A DNA stretch of 64,000 nt, taken from Citrobacter freundii (GTDB taxonomy: Bacteria > Pseudomonadota > Gammaproteobacteria > Enterobacterales > Enterobacteriaceae). Positions 55,708 through 64,000 of this stretch are shown here, piece by piece. The stretch lies in NCBI RefSeq assembly GCF_029717145.1, contig NZ_CP099222.1, positions 1,922,001 through 1,986,000 on the forward strand, read 5' to 3'. The notes under the pieces were generated by a model. That model did no database searches and was not told the origin of the DNA. It saw nothing but the letters and a program-made list of their open reading frames with translations. Made by a program: the position numbers and the translations under genes. Within the stretch, counting starts at the first letter, position 1. Each line of letters begins with the position of its first letter.

Positions 55708-56378
55708 TAGCGCAGTTCGAAGAGGTAGCCCTGTCCACGTACAGTGGTGATCACGTCATCCGGATATTGCGCCTGAATTTTTTTGCGCAGACGTCCCATC
55801 AGTACATCGATGGTGTGGCTTTCACGCAGTTCTGCATCCGGATAAAGTTGTAGCATCAGTGAGTCTTTGCTGACCACTTTGCCGTTATTGCGGATCAGCG
55901 TTTCCATGATGGTGTATTCAAACGCGGTGAGTTTGATAACCTCATCATTCACTGATAATTCGCGGCGGGAAAGGTCAACCTGAAAAGGCGGCAGCGAGAT
56001 AATTTGCGAGGCCAGGCCGCTATTGCGGCGCATCAGTGCCTGCATGCGGGCGACCACCTCTTCAATATGGAAAGGTTTTGTCACGTAGTCATCAGCCCCA
56101 GCGCTGAGCACTTCCACTTTATCCTGCCAGCCTTCGCGGGCGGTCAACACCAGAATGGGGAGCGAAACGTCATTGCTGCGCCAGCGGCGGATCAGTGACA
56201 AGCCATCTTCATCGGGCAGACCTAAGTCGACGATCGCAATATCTGGCAGATGTTCGTTAAGGTAATAATCTGCTTCCTTTGCATCCTCAGCATCATCAAC
56301 CTGGTGGCCTGCATCCTGTAACTGAACTTTCAGGTGGTGACGTAATAAGGCATTATCCTCAACAACCAGTACGCGCAT
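55707..56378 (-). CDS. phoP: PhoP response regulator
   Basis: This 223-residue OmpR-family regulator has a receiver domain with phospho-acceptor Asp51 ([11 protein letters not shown]), conserved Asp8 and Lys in TKPFHIEEV, then a winged helix-turn-helix ([17 protein letters not shown]). It controls Mg2+ transport, lipid A modification and acid resistance genes. A perfect PhoP box lies 61 nt upstream, for autoregulation. phoQ follows with overlapping stop and start codons. Confidence 0.98.
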   Translation of the reverse strand: MRVLVVEDNALLRHHLKVQLQDAGHQVDDAEDAKEADYYLNEHLPDIAIVDLGLPDEDGLSLIRRWRSNDVSLPILVLTAREGWQDKVEVLSAGADDYVTKPFHIEEVVARMQALMRRNSGLASQIISLPPFQVDLSRRELSVNDEVIKLTAFEYTIMETLIRNNGKVVSKDSLMLQLYPDAELRESHTIDVLMGRLRKKIQAQYPDDVITTVRGQGYLFELR

Positions 56379-56439
56379 CTTCGTTTCTCCCTAAATTGAC
56401 GGTATGAATAGTTTAACGCTGATTATGTGGCTGTGGGGA

Positions 56440-56456
56440 TAAACATTTAATAAACC
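56440..56456 (-). promoter_or_regulatory. PhoP box of the phoPQ promoter
   Basis: On the minus strand GGTTTA-TTAAA-TGTTTA is a perfect direct repeat of (T/G)GTTTA with a 5-nt spacer, the PhoP binding pattern. It is 61 nt upstream of the phoP start. Confidence 0.9.
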
Positions 56457-56472
56457 GAGGGGAATGTCGGAA

Positions 56473-56541
56473 GGTGGCATGAACGCCACATCTGGCCTAC
56501 GCGGGATAAATGTAGGCCAGATAAGCGTGAGCGCCATCTGG
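56473..56541. repeat. BIME variant between phoP promoter and purB
   Basis: Two inverted units have cores CACATCTGGCCTAC and GTAGGCCAGATAAGC...GCCATCTGGC. The core GCCAGAT replaces the common GCCGGAT, so this is a diverged REP subtype whose two arms changed together. Confidence 0.78.
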
Positions 56542-56552
56542 CGCAGGATTGA

Positions 56553-57926
<1,374 letters not shown>

Positions 57927-58568
57927 TCACAACTCCGGGGTTAAATGAGCAAGAATTTGTTTTGCCTGAGTGGTCAGGCGATTACGAGAAAACATGAGTT
58001 GCAGACGACCGCCACCGACCTGGTGCCAGAGTACGGCAGCACGAATGCCAGCCAGAAGCGACGCACGGACTTTGGCCTGAACCTGCGGGCTCTGGAGGAT
58101 TGCTGGGGATCCCGTGACCTGAATACGTGGGCCGAGCGGGCTGATGACGTCAACATAAATGCCCGCCATTGCGCTCATTAACGTTTCTGACTGCAAATCG
58201 AAATGGTCTAGCTGGCGCTGCAGGCCATTAATACGGTCCCCCAGCGTGTCCATTGCGCCCTTGGCGGCCGACAGCTTGCGCTCCAGCACCATCAGGCTCA
58301 GGGTATAGCGGGTGAGTTCCGCGTTCAGTCCCTGACGACTGCTGGCGTTCAGTACACCGAGCAGCGTTTCAAGGCCCAGACGCAGATTGGCTTCACTGCC
58401 ACCAAACACGCCCAGCGTAGAATTGGGATTCATATCAATAACACTGTTGAGTGAAACGTGTAGTGCATCGGCATCACAGTGCCCCTGGTGTGCCAGTTGT
58501 TGCACCAGGCGAGCCGACTGGCAAATGCCTGCCAGAGCGAGGGTGATGTCATAATAATTCTTTGCCAC
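57927..58568 (-). CDS. hflD: HflD lysogenization regulator
   Basis: This 213-residue helical, membrane-associated protein in E. coli binds phage lambda CII and lowers lysogeny. The family sequence starts [20 protein letters not shown]. Two in-frame GTG codons are available; the one at 58568 is 8 nt from GGAAG and gives the exact family length, so it is preferred. It lies between mnmA and purB. Confidence 0.94.
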   Translation of the reverse strand: MAKNYYDITLALAGICQSARLVQQLAHQGHCDADALHVSLNSVIDMNPNSTLGVFGGSEANLRLGLETLLGVLNASSRQGLNAELTRYTLSLMVLERKLSAAKGAMDTLGDRINGLQRQLDHFDLQSETLMSAMAGIYVDVISPLGPRIQVTGSPAILQSPQVQAKVRASLLAGIRAAVLWHQVGGGRLQLMFSRNRLTTQAKQILAHLTPEL

Positions 58569-58603
58569 GTTCACTGCTTCCTTGTATTAGATATGTAGAT
58601 AAA

Positions 58604-59710
58604 TTATACCGGCAGAGGCAGGCGCTGCTCGATAATACCGCCACCGAGGCACACTTCGCCGCGGTAAAAGACGGCCGACTGACCTGGCGTCACCGCCGCA
58701 ACCGGCTCGTCAAAAATCACTTCAATACGTTCGTCATCCAGCGACTTAACGGTGCACGGAATATCGGTCTGACGATAGCGGGTTTTCACCGTACAGCGCA
58801 TTGTGCCGGAGAAGGGTTCGCGATCGACCCAGTGCAGCTGTTGCGCGATCAGGCCAACGGACATCAGACGCGGGTGATCGTGACCCTGAGCGACAACCAG
58901 AATGTTGTTCTCAACGTCCTTATCGACCACATACCATGGATCCTCGGTCCCTTCTTTGGTTCCGCCGATACCCAGACCTTTACGTTGGCCCAGAGTGTGA
59001 TACATCAGCCCCTGGTGCTGGCCGATTTCTTCGCCATCCACGGTGATGATTTTTCCTGGCTGAGCCGGAAGGTAACGGCCAAGGAACTCGCGGAATTTAC
59101 GTTCACCAATAAAGCAGATGCCGGTGGAGTCTTTTTTCTTCGCGGTAATCAGGCCCAGATCTTCGGCGATTTTGCGCACCTGCGGTTTTTCCAGTTCACC
59201 GACCGGGAACAAGCTTTGGGCGATCTGCTCGTGACCGAGCGTATAGAGGAAATAGCTTTGGTCTTTATTGCCGTCGAGTCCACGCAGCAGGCGGCTTTTG
59301 CCGTCGACGTCCGCGCGGCGCACGTAGTGACCGGTGGCGATGAAATCGGCACCTAAATCTTCAGCGGCAAATTCGAGGAAGGCTTTAAACTTAATTTCTT
59401 TGTTGCACAGAATATCCGGGTTTGGCGTACGACCCGCTTTGTACTCTTCAAGGAACAACTCAAAGACGTTGTCCCAGTATTCTGCGGCAAAGTTAACGGT
59501 ATGCAGTTCAATGCCGAGTTTGTCGCAGACTGCCTGCGCATCTGCAAGATCGGCAGCAGCGGTACAGTATTCCTCACCGTCGTCCTCTTCCCAGTTCTTC
59601 ATGAACAGGCCTTCAACCTGATAACCCTGTTGTTGCAACAGCCAGGCAGAAACGGAGGAATCGACACCGCCGGACATGCCGACGATCACTTTTTTTGGGC
59701 TTTCAGACAT
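58604..59710 (-). CDS. mnmA: MnmA tRNA-specific 2-thiouridylase
   Basis: This 368-residue PP-loop ATPase thiolates U34 of tRNA-Glu, -Gln and -Lys. The PP-loop [15 protein letters not shown] is near residue 12, and the catalytic cysteines are in [12 protein letters not shown] and [12 protein letters not shown]. The start at 59710 ([11 protein letters not shown]) matches the family; the longer frame adds 15 unconserved residues. It lies downstream of nudJ and upstream of hflD. Confidence 0.97.
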   Translation of the reverse strand: MSESPKKVIVGMSGGVDSSVSAWLLQQQGYQVEGLFMKNWEEDDGEEYCTAAADLADAQAVCDKLGIELHTVNFAAEYWDNVFELFLEEYKAGRTPNPDILCNKEIKFKAFLEFAAEDLGADFIATGHYVRRADVDGKSRLLRGLDGNKDQSYFLYTLGHEQIAQSLFPVGELEKPQVRKIAEDLGLITAKKKDSTGICFIGERKFREFLGRYLPAQPGKIITVDGEEIGQHQGLMYHTLGQRKGLGIGGTKEGTEDPWYVVDKDVENNILVVAQGHDHPRLMSVGLIAQQLHWVDREPFSGTMRCTVKTRYRQTDIPCTVKSLDDERIEVIFDEPVAAVTPGQSAVFYRGEVCLGGGIIEQRLPLPV

Positions 59711-59763
59711 AGGAATACTCACGACATTGAACTTAAAGGCGGCATATTCTATCACGCAGCCCT

Positions 59764-60225
59764 TTACTTGACACCCTCTGTAAACGGCCAGTTAAATTCT
59801 CCGATCATTGCCAGCGGATACCGTTGCCCGCTCTGATAACAGCGAATGCTCTCAGCAACCAGCGGCGAACGCAGGTTCGGTGCAGATAAAATCGCTTCAG
59901 CGCTGACCCAACGACAGCAATCTATATCGTTGTCATGCGGATCAGTAGCGCACATATTGGCAAGCTCAATAGAAAACAGAAAACGCAAGAACGGGGTTCT
60001 GTCCGGGGCTATCCATTGATGCATGCGAATAAAATGCTGCGGCTGCGCGGTGATGCCGGTTTCTTCCCACAGTTCGCGTGCAGCGGCTTGTACCAGAGTT
60101 TCGTCCGCTTCCAGATGCCCGGCAGGCTGGTTCCATAACGCTTTGCCGTTGATGGTTTCCTCAACGACTAAAAACTTATCCTCAGCATGCACAATGCAGG
60201 CGACGGTGACGTGCGGTTTGAACAT
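59764..60225 (-). CDS. nudJ: NudJ Nudix phosphatase
   Basis: This 153-residue Nudix hydrolase acts on HMP-PP, thiamine pyrophosphate and nucleotides. The Nudix box [20 protein letters not shown] continues with TGI (GX5EX7REUXEEXGU). The ribosome site GAGGTGAACC directly follows the stop codon of the upstream unknown gene, so the two are probably translationally coupled. Confidence 0.95.
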   Translation of the reverse strand: MFKPHVTVACIVHAEDKFLVVEETINGKALWNQPAGHLEADETLVQAAARELWEETGITAQPQHFIRMHQWIAPDRTPFLRFLFSIELANMCATDPHDNDIDCCRWVSAEAILSAPNLRSPLVAESIRCYQSGQRYPLAMIGEFNWPFTEGVK

Positions 60226-60235
60226 GGTTCACCTC

Positions 60236-61165
60236 TTATTCTTCTTTAAAGCCTTCAGACACATCTGGCCAGCTGATCTCGCCCGTGGTTTTATCGATAC
60301 TGATATAGGCCACCGGAGGGGAGGTTTGTGGATCGGCGGCACCCCGGCAAAATTCGGTTTGGTGGTCTTCGCGCACGATGATTTCAATCGCGTTTTTCGC
60401 ATTCCAGCTCTCATAAAAAACACATTGATAGTCATAACGCAAACTGAGAGTGGCGACCCGCGTGGCTGTATCTGTAGAGAGTGGATTGATGTCGTCGCGA
60501 TAGCGGTCACCGCTGTTTAAAGGTTGCAGCTGTGATTTTTTCAACCAGCCGCGCACGCTATGACGATTGGCGGTGTAATAGACCACCTCAATAAAATCGT
60601 CTTTGGACTCTTCCTGAGCAGAAACCACGTCGCCGGGAACCAGGAATACGGAACTGTTGCGACACTGTGCATTTGGCATTGAATAGAATCCAGCGCGCGA
60701 GCTGCCGATGACCTGATAATGGTTGCTGGCGGCGGGGGGCATTTTTTCGCGTTGTGACATCGCTTTATTGGCCCATGTCTGGCAGGCAGGGCTAACAGGA
60801 AGCGGGTTAGCTAACGGCGTGAGTCCGTCGGCGGTAACCCAACCGGTAGCGAAAGTGCCGTTTGCGCCCCGGTAGCGGACGTAACGAAAAGGTTCGTCTT
60901 TGGACAGCATGCCTGTGCTTTCATAACGCTGCGAACTTCTGAGTACCTCTACAGTGTCGCTATTGACCAAAAACGCCGGGAGCTGGCATCCGCTGGCCGG
61001 CGCAGAGTAGAAATGCAGACGAGAGTCAGCGCTGACGTTGGCAGTAGCGTAAAGATAATTTGCCTCTCCCGCCGCGATCCCGGCGAGCGTTTCACAGTTC
61101 TGTTTTGCATAACAAAATGGTGAAACTCCGCACAACATGAGAGCTGCAACGATCCGTTTATCCAT
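60236..61165 (-). CDS. Exported protein of unknown function with two SH3-like repeats
   Basis: This 309-residue protein I do not recognise has a Sec signal (RIVAALMLCGVSPFCYA). It carries an internal duplication: residues about 45-115 (HFYSAPASGCQLPAFLVNSD ... GWVTADGLTPL) and about 150-225 (GFYSMPNAQCRNSSVFLVPG ... GWLKKSQLQPL), each resembling a bacterial SH3 module. A C-terminal segment (VAYISIDKTTGEISWPDVSE) follows. Six cysteines remain after cleavage, allowing disulfides. It sits 43 nt after rluE and 10 nt before nudJ, where K-12 has no gene. A periplasmic wall- or ligand-binding role is possible but unproven. Confidence 0.85.
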   Translation of the reverse strand: MDKRIVAALMLCGVSPFCYAKQNCETLAGIAAGEANYLYATANVSADSRLHFYSAPASGCQLPAFLVNSDTVEVLRSSQRYESTGMLSKDEPFRYVRYRGANGTFATGWVTADGLTPLANPLPVSPACQTWANKAMSQREKMPPAASNHYQVIGSSRAGFYSMPNAQCRNSSVFLVPGDVVSAQEESKDDFIEVVYYTANRHSVRGWLKKSQLQPLNSGDRYRDDINPLSTDTATRVATLSLRYDYQCVFYESWNAKNAIEIIVREDHQTEFCRGAADPQTSPPVAYISIDKTTGEISWPDVSEGFKEE

Positions 61166-61208
61166 ATGCCGTGTTCTTCCCTGTTAATAGTTGCGTTAAA
61201 AATGGATG

Positions 61209-61832
61209 CTACGGCAGCAGCTCACGCCATTCGCCGTTGGCGAGGTTATCCAGCGTGTAATCACCCATGGCATAGCGGATTAACCGCAGCGTGGGGAAAC
61301 CCACATGCGCCGTCATGCGTCTCACCTGACGGTTACGCCCCTCATACAACGTGATTTTCAACCAACGGGTGGGAATGCTTTTGCGCTCGCGAATCGGTGG
61401 ATTTCGCGGCCACAGCCAGTCAGGTTCGGCAACAACCTCAACGCCTGCCGGCAACGTTGGGCCATCATTGAGCGTCACGCCATTGCGCAGGGCATCCAGC
61501 GCCTCTGGCGTCGGCTCTCCTTCGACCTGTACGTAATAAATTTTTCCGGTGCGCTTACCCGGCTGCGTCAATCGGGCCTGTAATGCACCGTCATTGGTCA
61601 GTACCAACAGGCCTTCGCTATCCCTATCCAGGCGCCCCGCAGCATAGACGCCCTGTACGGGAATAAAATCTTTTAATGTGCTGCGACCCGCTTCGTCAGT
61701 AAATTGTGGCAAAACATCGTAGGGTTTATTGAACAAAACCACGCGTTTTGGCTGGTTTTCTTTACGCTGTTTAGTGACTTGTCGTGAGCTGAATCGCTCA
61801 ACCCGGTGATTTCTAAAAGAAGTTTTTTGCAT
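61209..61832 (-). CDS. rluE: RluE 23S rRNA pseudouridine2457 synthase
   Basis: This 207-residue RsuA/RluE-family synthase modifies U2457 of 23S rRNA. The catalytic Asp is in [19 protein letters not shown], and the motif [18 protein letters not shown] is present. The basic N-terminal tail is shorter than the E. coli annotation by about ten residues, depending on the chosen start. It is divergent from icd. Confidence 0.95.
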   Translation of the reverse strand: MQKTSFRNHRVERFSSRQVTKQRKENQPKRVVLFNKPYDVLPQFTDEAGRSTLKDFIPVQGVYAAGRLDRDSEGLLVLTNDGALQARLTQPGKRTGKIYYVQVEGEPTPEALDALRNGVTLNDGPTLPAGVEVVAEPDWLWPRNPPIRERKSIPTRWLKITLYEGRNRQVRRMTAHVGFPTLRLIRYAMGDYTLDNLANGEWRELLP

Positions 61833-62034
61833 GGTATTTTCAGATTATATCAATTGCCGCATTATAGCCTAAGAACGAGTGTCTTTCATGGCGGCGAACA
61901 ATAGGGTAGTATTGACACGCTCATTACAAATCATTAACAAAAAGTTGCTCTAACGCATCCGTGTAGCAGGACGCAAATGCACATGCAGCGTGATGACAGA
62001 CGAGCAGAACCAGAAGCGCTCGAAGGAGAGGTGA

Positions 62035-63285
62035 ATGGAAAGCAAAGTAGTTGTTCCGGCGGAAGGTAAGAAGATCACCCTGCAAAACGGCAAACTCAAC
62101 GTTCCTGAAAATCCGATTATCCCGTTCATTGAAGGCGACGGTATCGGCGTTGATGTAACCCCACCGATGATCAAAGTTGTCGATGCTGCTGTCGAGAAAG
62201 CCTATAAAGGCGAGCGTAAAATCTCCTGGATGGAAATCTACACCGGCGAGAAATCCACTCAGGTATACGGCCAGGACGTCTGGCTGCCTGCTGAAACCCT
62301 TGATCTGATTCGTGACTACCGTGTTGCTATTAAAGGCCCACTGACTACCCCAGTTGGCGGCGGTATTCGCTCACTGAACGTTGCACTGCGTCAGGAACTT
62401 GACCTGTACGTGTGCCTGCGTCCGGTTCGTTACTACCAGGGCACCCCAAGCCCGGTTAAACATCCTGAACTGACCGACATGGTCATCTTCCGTGAAAACT
62501 CTGAAGACATCTACGCCGGTATCGAGTGGAAAGCCGACTCTGCTGATGCAGAGAAAGTGATTAAATTCCTGCGCGAAGAGATGGGCGTGAAGAAAATTCG
62601 CTTCCCGGAACATTGCGGTATCGGTATCAAACCGTGTTCCGAAGACGGGACAAAACGTCTGGTGCGTGCGGCGATTGAATACGCCATCGCCAACGATCGT
62701 GATTCTGTTACCCTGGTACATAAAGGTAACATCATGAAGTTCACCGAAGGCGCGTTCAAAGACTGGGGTTACCAGTTAGCGCGTGAAGAGTTTGGTGGTG
62801 AACTGATCGACGGCGGCCCGTGGGTGAAAATCAAGAACCCGAAAACAGGGAAAGAGATCGTTGTTAAGGACGTTATCGCCGATGCGTTCTTGCAGCAGAT
62901 CCTGCTGCGCCCGGCAGAGTATGATGTTATCGCCTGTATGAACCTGAACGGTGACTACATCTCTGATGCCCTGGCAGCGCAGGTTGGCGGTATCGGTATC
63001 GCGCCGGGTGCAAACATCGGTGACGAGTGTGCACTGTTTGAAGCCACCCACGGTACTGCACCGAAGTATGCGGGTCAGGATAAAGTGAACCCTGGTTCTA
63101 TCATTCTGTCTGCTGAAATGATGCTGCGCCACATGGGTTGGGTTGAAGCGGCTGACCTGATTGTTAAAGGTATGGAAGGCGCGATCAACGCCAAGACCGT
63201 AACCTATGACTTCGAACGTCTGATGGATGGCGCTAAACTGCTGAAATGTTCAGAGTTTGGTGACGCGATCATCGAAAACATGTAA
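62035..63285 (+). CDS. icd: Isocitrate dehydrogenase (NADP)
   Basis: This 416-residue TCA-cycle enzyme converts isocitrate to 2-oxoglutarate. The phosphorylation-controlled Ser113 is in [13 protein letters not shown], and the NADP/Mg region includes [19 protein letters not shown] and [20 protein letters not shown] precedes the ATG at 62035. The 3' end ([13 protein letters not shown]) is intact; in many enterics this end is an attachment site for phages such as e14 and 21. Confidence 0.98.
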   Translation: MESKVVVPAEGKKITLQNGKLNVPENPIIPFIEGDGIGVDVTPPMIKVVDAAVEKAYKGERKISWMEIYTGEKSTQVYGQDVWLPAETLDLIRDYRVAIKGPLTTPVGGGIRSLNVALRQELDLYVCLRPVRYYQGTPSPVKHPELTDMVIFRENSEDIYAGIEWKADSADAEKVIKFLREEMGVKKIRFPEHCGIGIKPCSEDGTKRLVRAAIEYAIANDRDSVTLVHKGNIMKFTEGAFKDWGYQLAREEFGGELIDGGPWVKIKNPKTGKEIVVKDVIADAFLQQILLRPAEYDVIACMNLNGDYISDALAAQVGGIGIAPGANIGDECALFEATHGTAPKYAGQDKVNPGSIILSAEMMLRHMGWVEAADLIVKGMEGAINAKTVTYDFERLMDGAKLLKCSEFGDAIIENM

Positions 63286-63307
63286 TCCACATTCTGGGTT
63301 GTATGAG

Positions 63308-63336
63308 AACGGGAGCCGAGAGGTTCCCGTTTTTTT
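63308..63336 (+). terminator. Rho-independent terminator after icd
   Basis: The stem AACGGGA / TCCCGTT with a loop of about 8 nt is followed by a run of seven T, 22 nt after the icd stop. Confidence 0.88.
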
Positions 63337-63458
63337 ATACCTGTAAAATTCCTTCCCCAAAACTCTCGCCAAAACGTTTCCCCAAAACCAGGTTTGGCAC
63401 TTATGCCAGCTTATCCGGTGCCAGGGGGGAAGAAACCGGACTGTTAGTTTAATTATCA

Positions 63459-63586
63459 TTATATTAATGGATTGTTGTTCTCGACATCTTCCATGTATAA
63501 AAGTGTATCGTCGACAGAGTAGTAATACCGTTTGTTATCATTGACATCAGTAACCCATCGGAAAACGCCAGCACTAACAAGTGTTG
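63459..63586 (-). pseudogene. Possible C-terminal gene remnant cut by IS1
   Basis: A minus-strand frame is open from the IS1 edge to a TAA at 63461-63459. It gives about 42 residues including AGVFRWVTDVNDNKRYYYSV and LYMEDVENNNPLI. It has protein-like composition but is too short to identify, and an open run of this length can occur by chance. If real, its 5' part lies beyond the IS1. Confidence 0.35.
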
Positions 63587-63641
63587 GGTGATGCTGCCAA
63601 CTTACTGATTTAGTGTATGATGGTGTTTTTGAGGTGCTCCT

Positions 63642-63917
63642 GTGGCTTCTGTTTCTATCAGCTGTCCCTCCTGTTCAGCTACTGACGGGGTGGTGCGTAA
63701 CGGCAAAAGCACCGCCGGACATCAGCGCTATCTCTGCTCTCACTGCCGTAAAACATGGCAACTGCAGTTCACTTACACCGCTTCTCAACCCGGTACGCAC
63801 CAGAAAATCATTGATATGGCCATGAATGGCGTTGGATGCCGGGCAACCGCCCGCATTATGGGCGTTGGCCTCAACACGATTTTACGTCACTTAAAAAACT
63901 CAGGCCGCAGTCGGTAA
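63642..63917 (+). CDS. insA: IS1 InsA regulator
   Basis: This 91-residue protein has an N-terminal zinc finger (SCPSC ... CSHC) and a helix-turn-helix ([20 protein letters not shown]). InsA alone binds the terminal repeats and represses transposition. It starts with GTG at 63642 after GAGGTG. A -1 frameshift at the A6C heptamer near its end yields the InsAB' transposase. Confidence 0.95.
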
Positions 63918-64000
63918 CCTCGCGCATACAGCCGGGCAGTGACGTCATCGTCTGCGCGGAAATGGACGAACAGTGGGGCTATGTCGGGGCTAAATCGCGC
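63836..64000 (+). CDS. insB: IS1 InsB' transposase part (truncated by window edge)
   Basis: This frame, -1 relative to insA, encodes [20 protein letters not shown] and later [15 protein letters not shown], where the Asp of the DDE catalytic triad lies. It is normally made as a fusion with InsA by frameshifting. The remaining C-terminal part lies outside the window. Confidence 0.92.
63893..63899 (+). promoter_or_regulatory. A6C programmed -1 frameshift site
   Basis: The AAAAAAC heptamer is in the insA-insB overlap, the established IS1 slippery sequence that produces the active InsAB' transposase. Confidence 0.85.

Larger units (their letters stand above)
63286..63586. other. Intergenic stretch from icd to IS1
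   Basis: It holds the icd terminator, then an AT-rich tract from about 63440 that contains a short open minus-strand frame ending at the IS1 border. Nothing else is supported. Confidence 0.6.
63587..64000 (+). mobile_element. IS1 element (right end outside window)
   Basis: The left inverted repeat GGTGATGCTGCCAACTTACT starts at 63587, followed by insA and the start of insB in the standard IS1 layout. IS1 is 768 bp, so about 354 bp lie outside. The nine bases before it (CAAGTGTTG) are the expected left copy of the target duplication; the right copy cannot be seen. Confidence 0.95.

Noticed and set aside
58562..59356. 264-codon plus-strand open frame
   Set aside because: It is antisense to mnmA, which has intact catalytic motifs and the right length.
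63250..63460. Prophage attachment duplication at the icd end
   Set aside because: icd is intact, and no second copy of its 3' end and no integrase is visible inside the window.

Overview
The window reads as chromosome of an enterobacterium close to Escherichia and Citrobacter. Nearly every gene is recognisable as an Enterobacteriaceae orthologue of the expected length, REP/BIME and ERIC intergenic repeats are present, and gene order from fhuE to icd follows the E. coli K-12 map. The proteins differ from K-12 at many positions, and a phenylacetate cluster sits where K-12 has none, so this is a relative rather than K-12 itself. A Citrobacter-like organism is my best guess, not a proven assignment.

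Region 1 (1-12960) holds the end of ruvB, the zinc uptake system znuBC/znuA with a shared Zur site, mepM and lpxM (envelope), and central carbon metabolism: pykA, hexR, zwf, edd and eda. A perfect HexR palindrome and a GntR-type operator tie zwf and edd-eda to sugar-acid supply.

Region 2 (12962-26503) is a complete phenylacetate degradation cluster: paaZ divergent from paaABCDEFGHIJK, then paaX and paaY. Two PaaX-type operators are visible, one before paaA and one overlapping the paaX start codon. The block lies between eda and fhuE, two loci far apart in K-12 on opposite sides of the terminus, so it marks a rearrangement junction relative to K-12.

Region 3 (26573-63285) follows the K-12 order: fhuE, hinT, ycfL, lpoB, thiK, nagZ, ycfP, ndh, ycfJ, comR, bhsA, ldtC, mfd, ycfT, lolCDE, nagK, cobB, potDCBA, pepT, roxA, phoQP, purB, hflD, mnmA, nudJ, rluE, icd. 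It carries two departures from K-12. An ERIC element lies inside the potABCD operon between potC and potD. An extra exported protein of unknown function with two SH3-like repeats (60236-61165) is inserted between rluE and nudJ.

Region 4 (63286-64000) is downstream of icd, a classical phage integration locus. It holds an AT-rich stretch with a possible gene remnant, cut by an IS1 element that runs off the window. No tRNA, rRNA or CRISPR array was seen.
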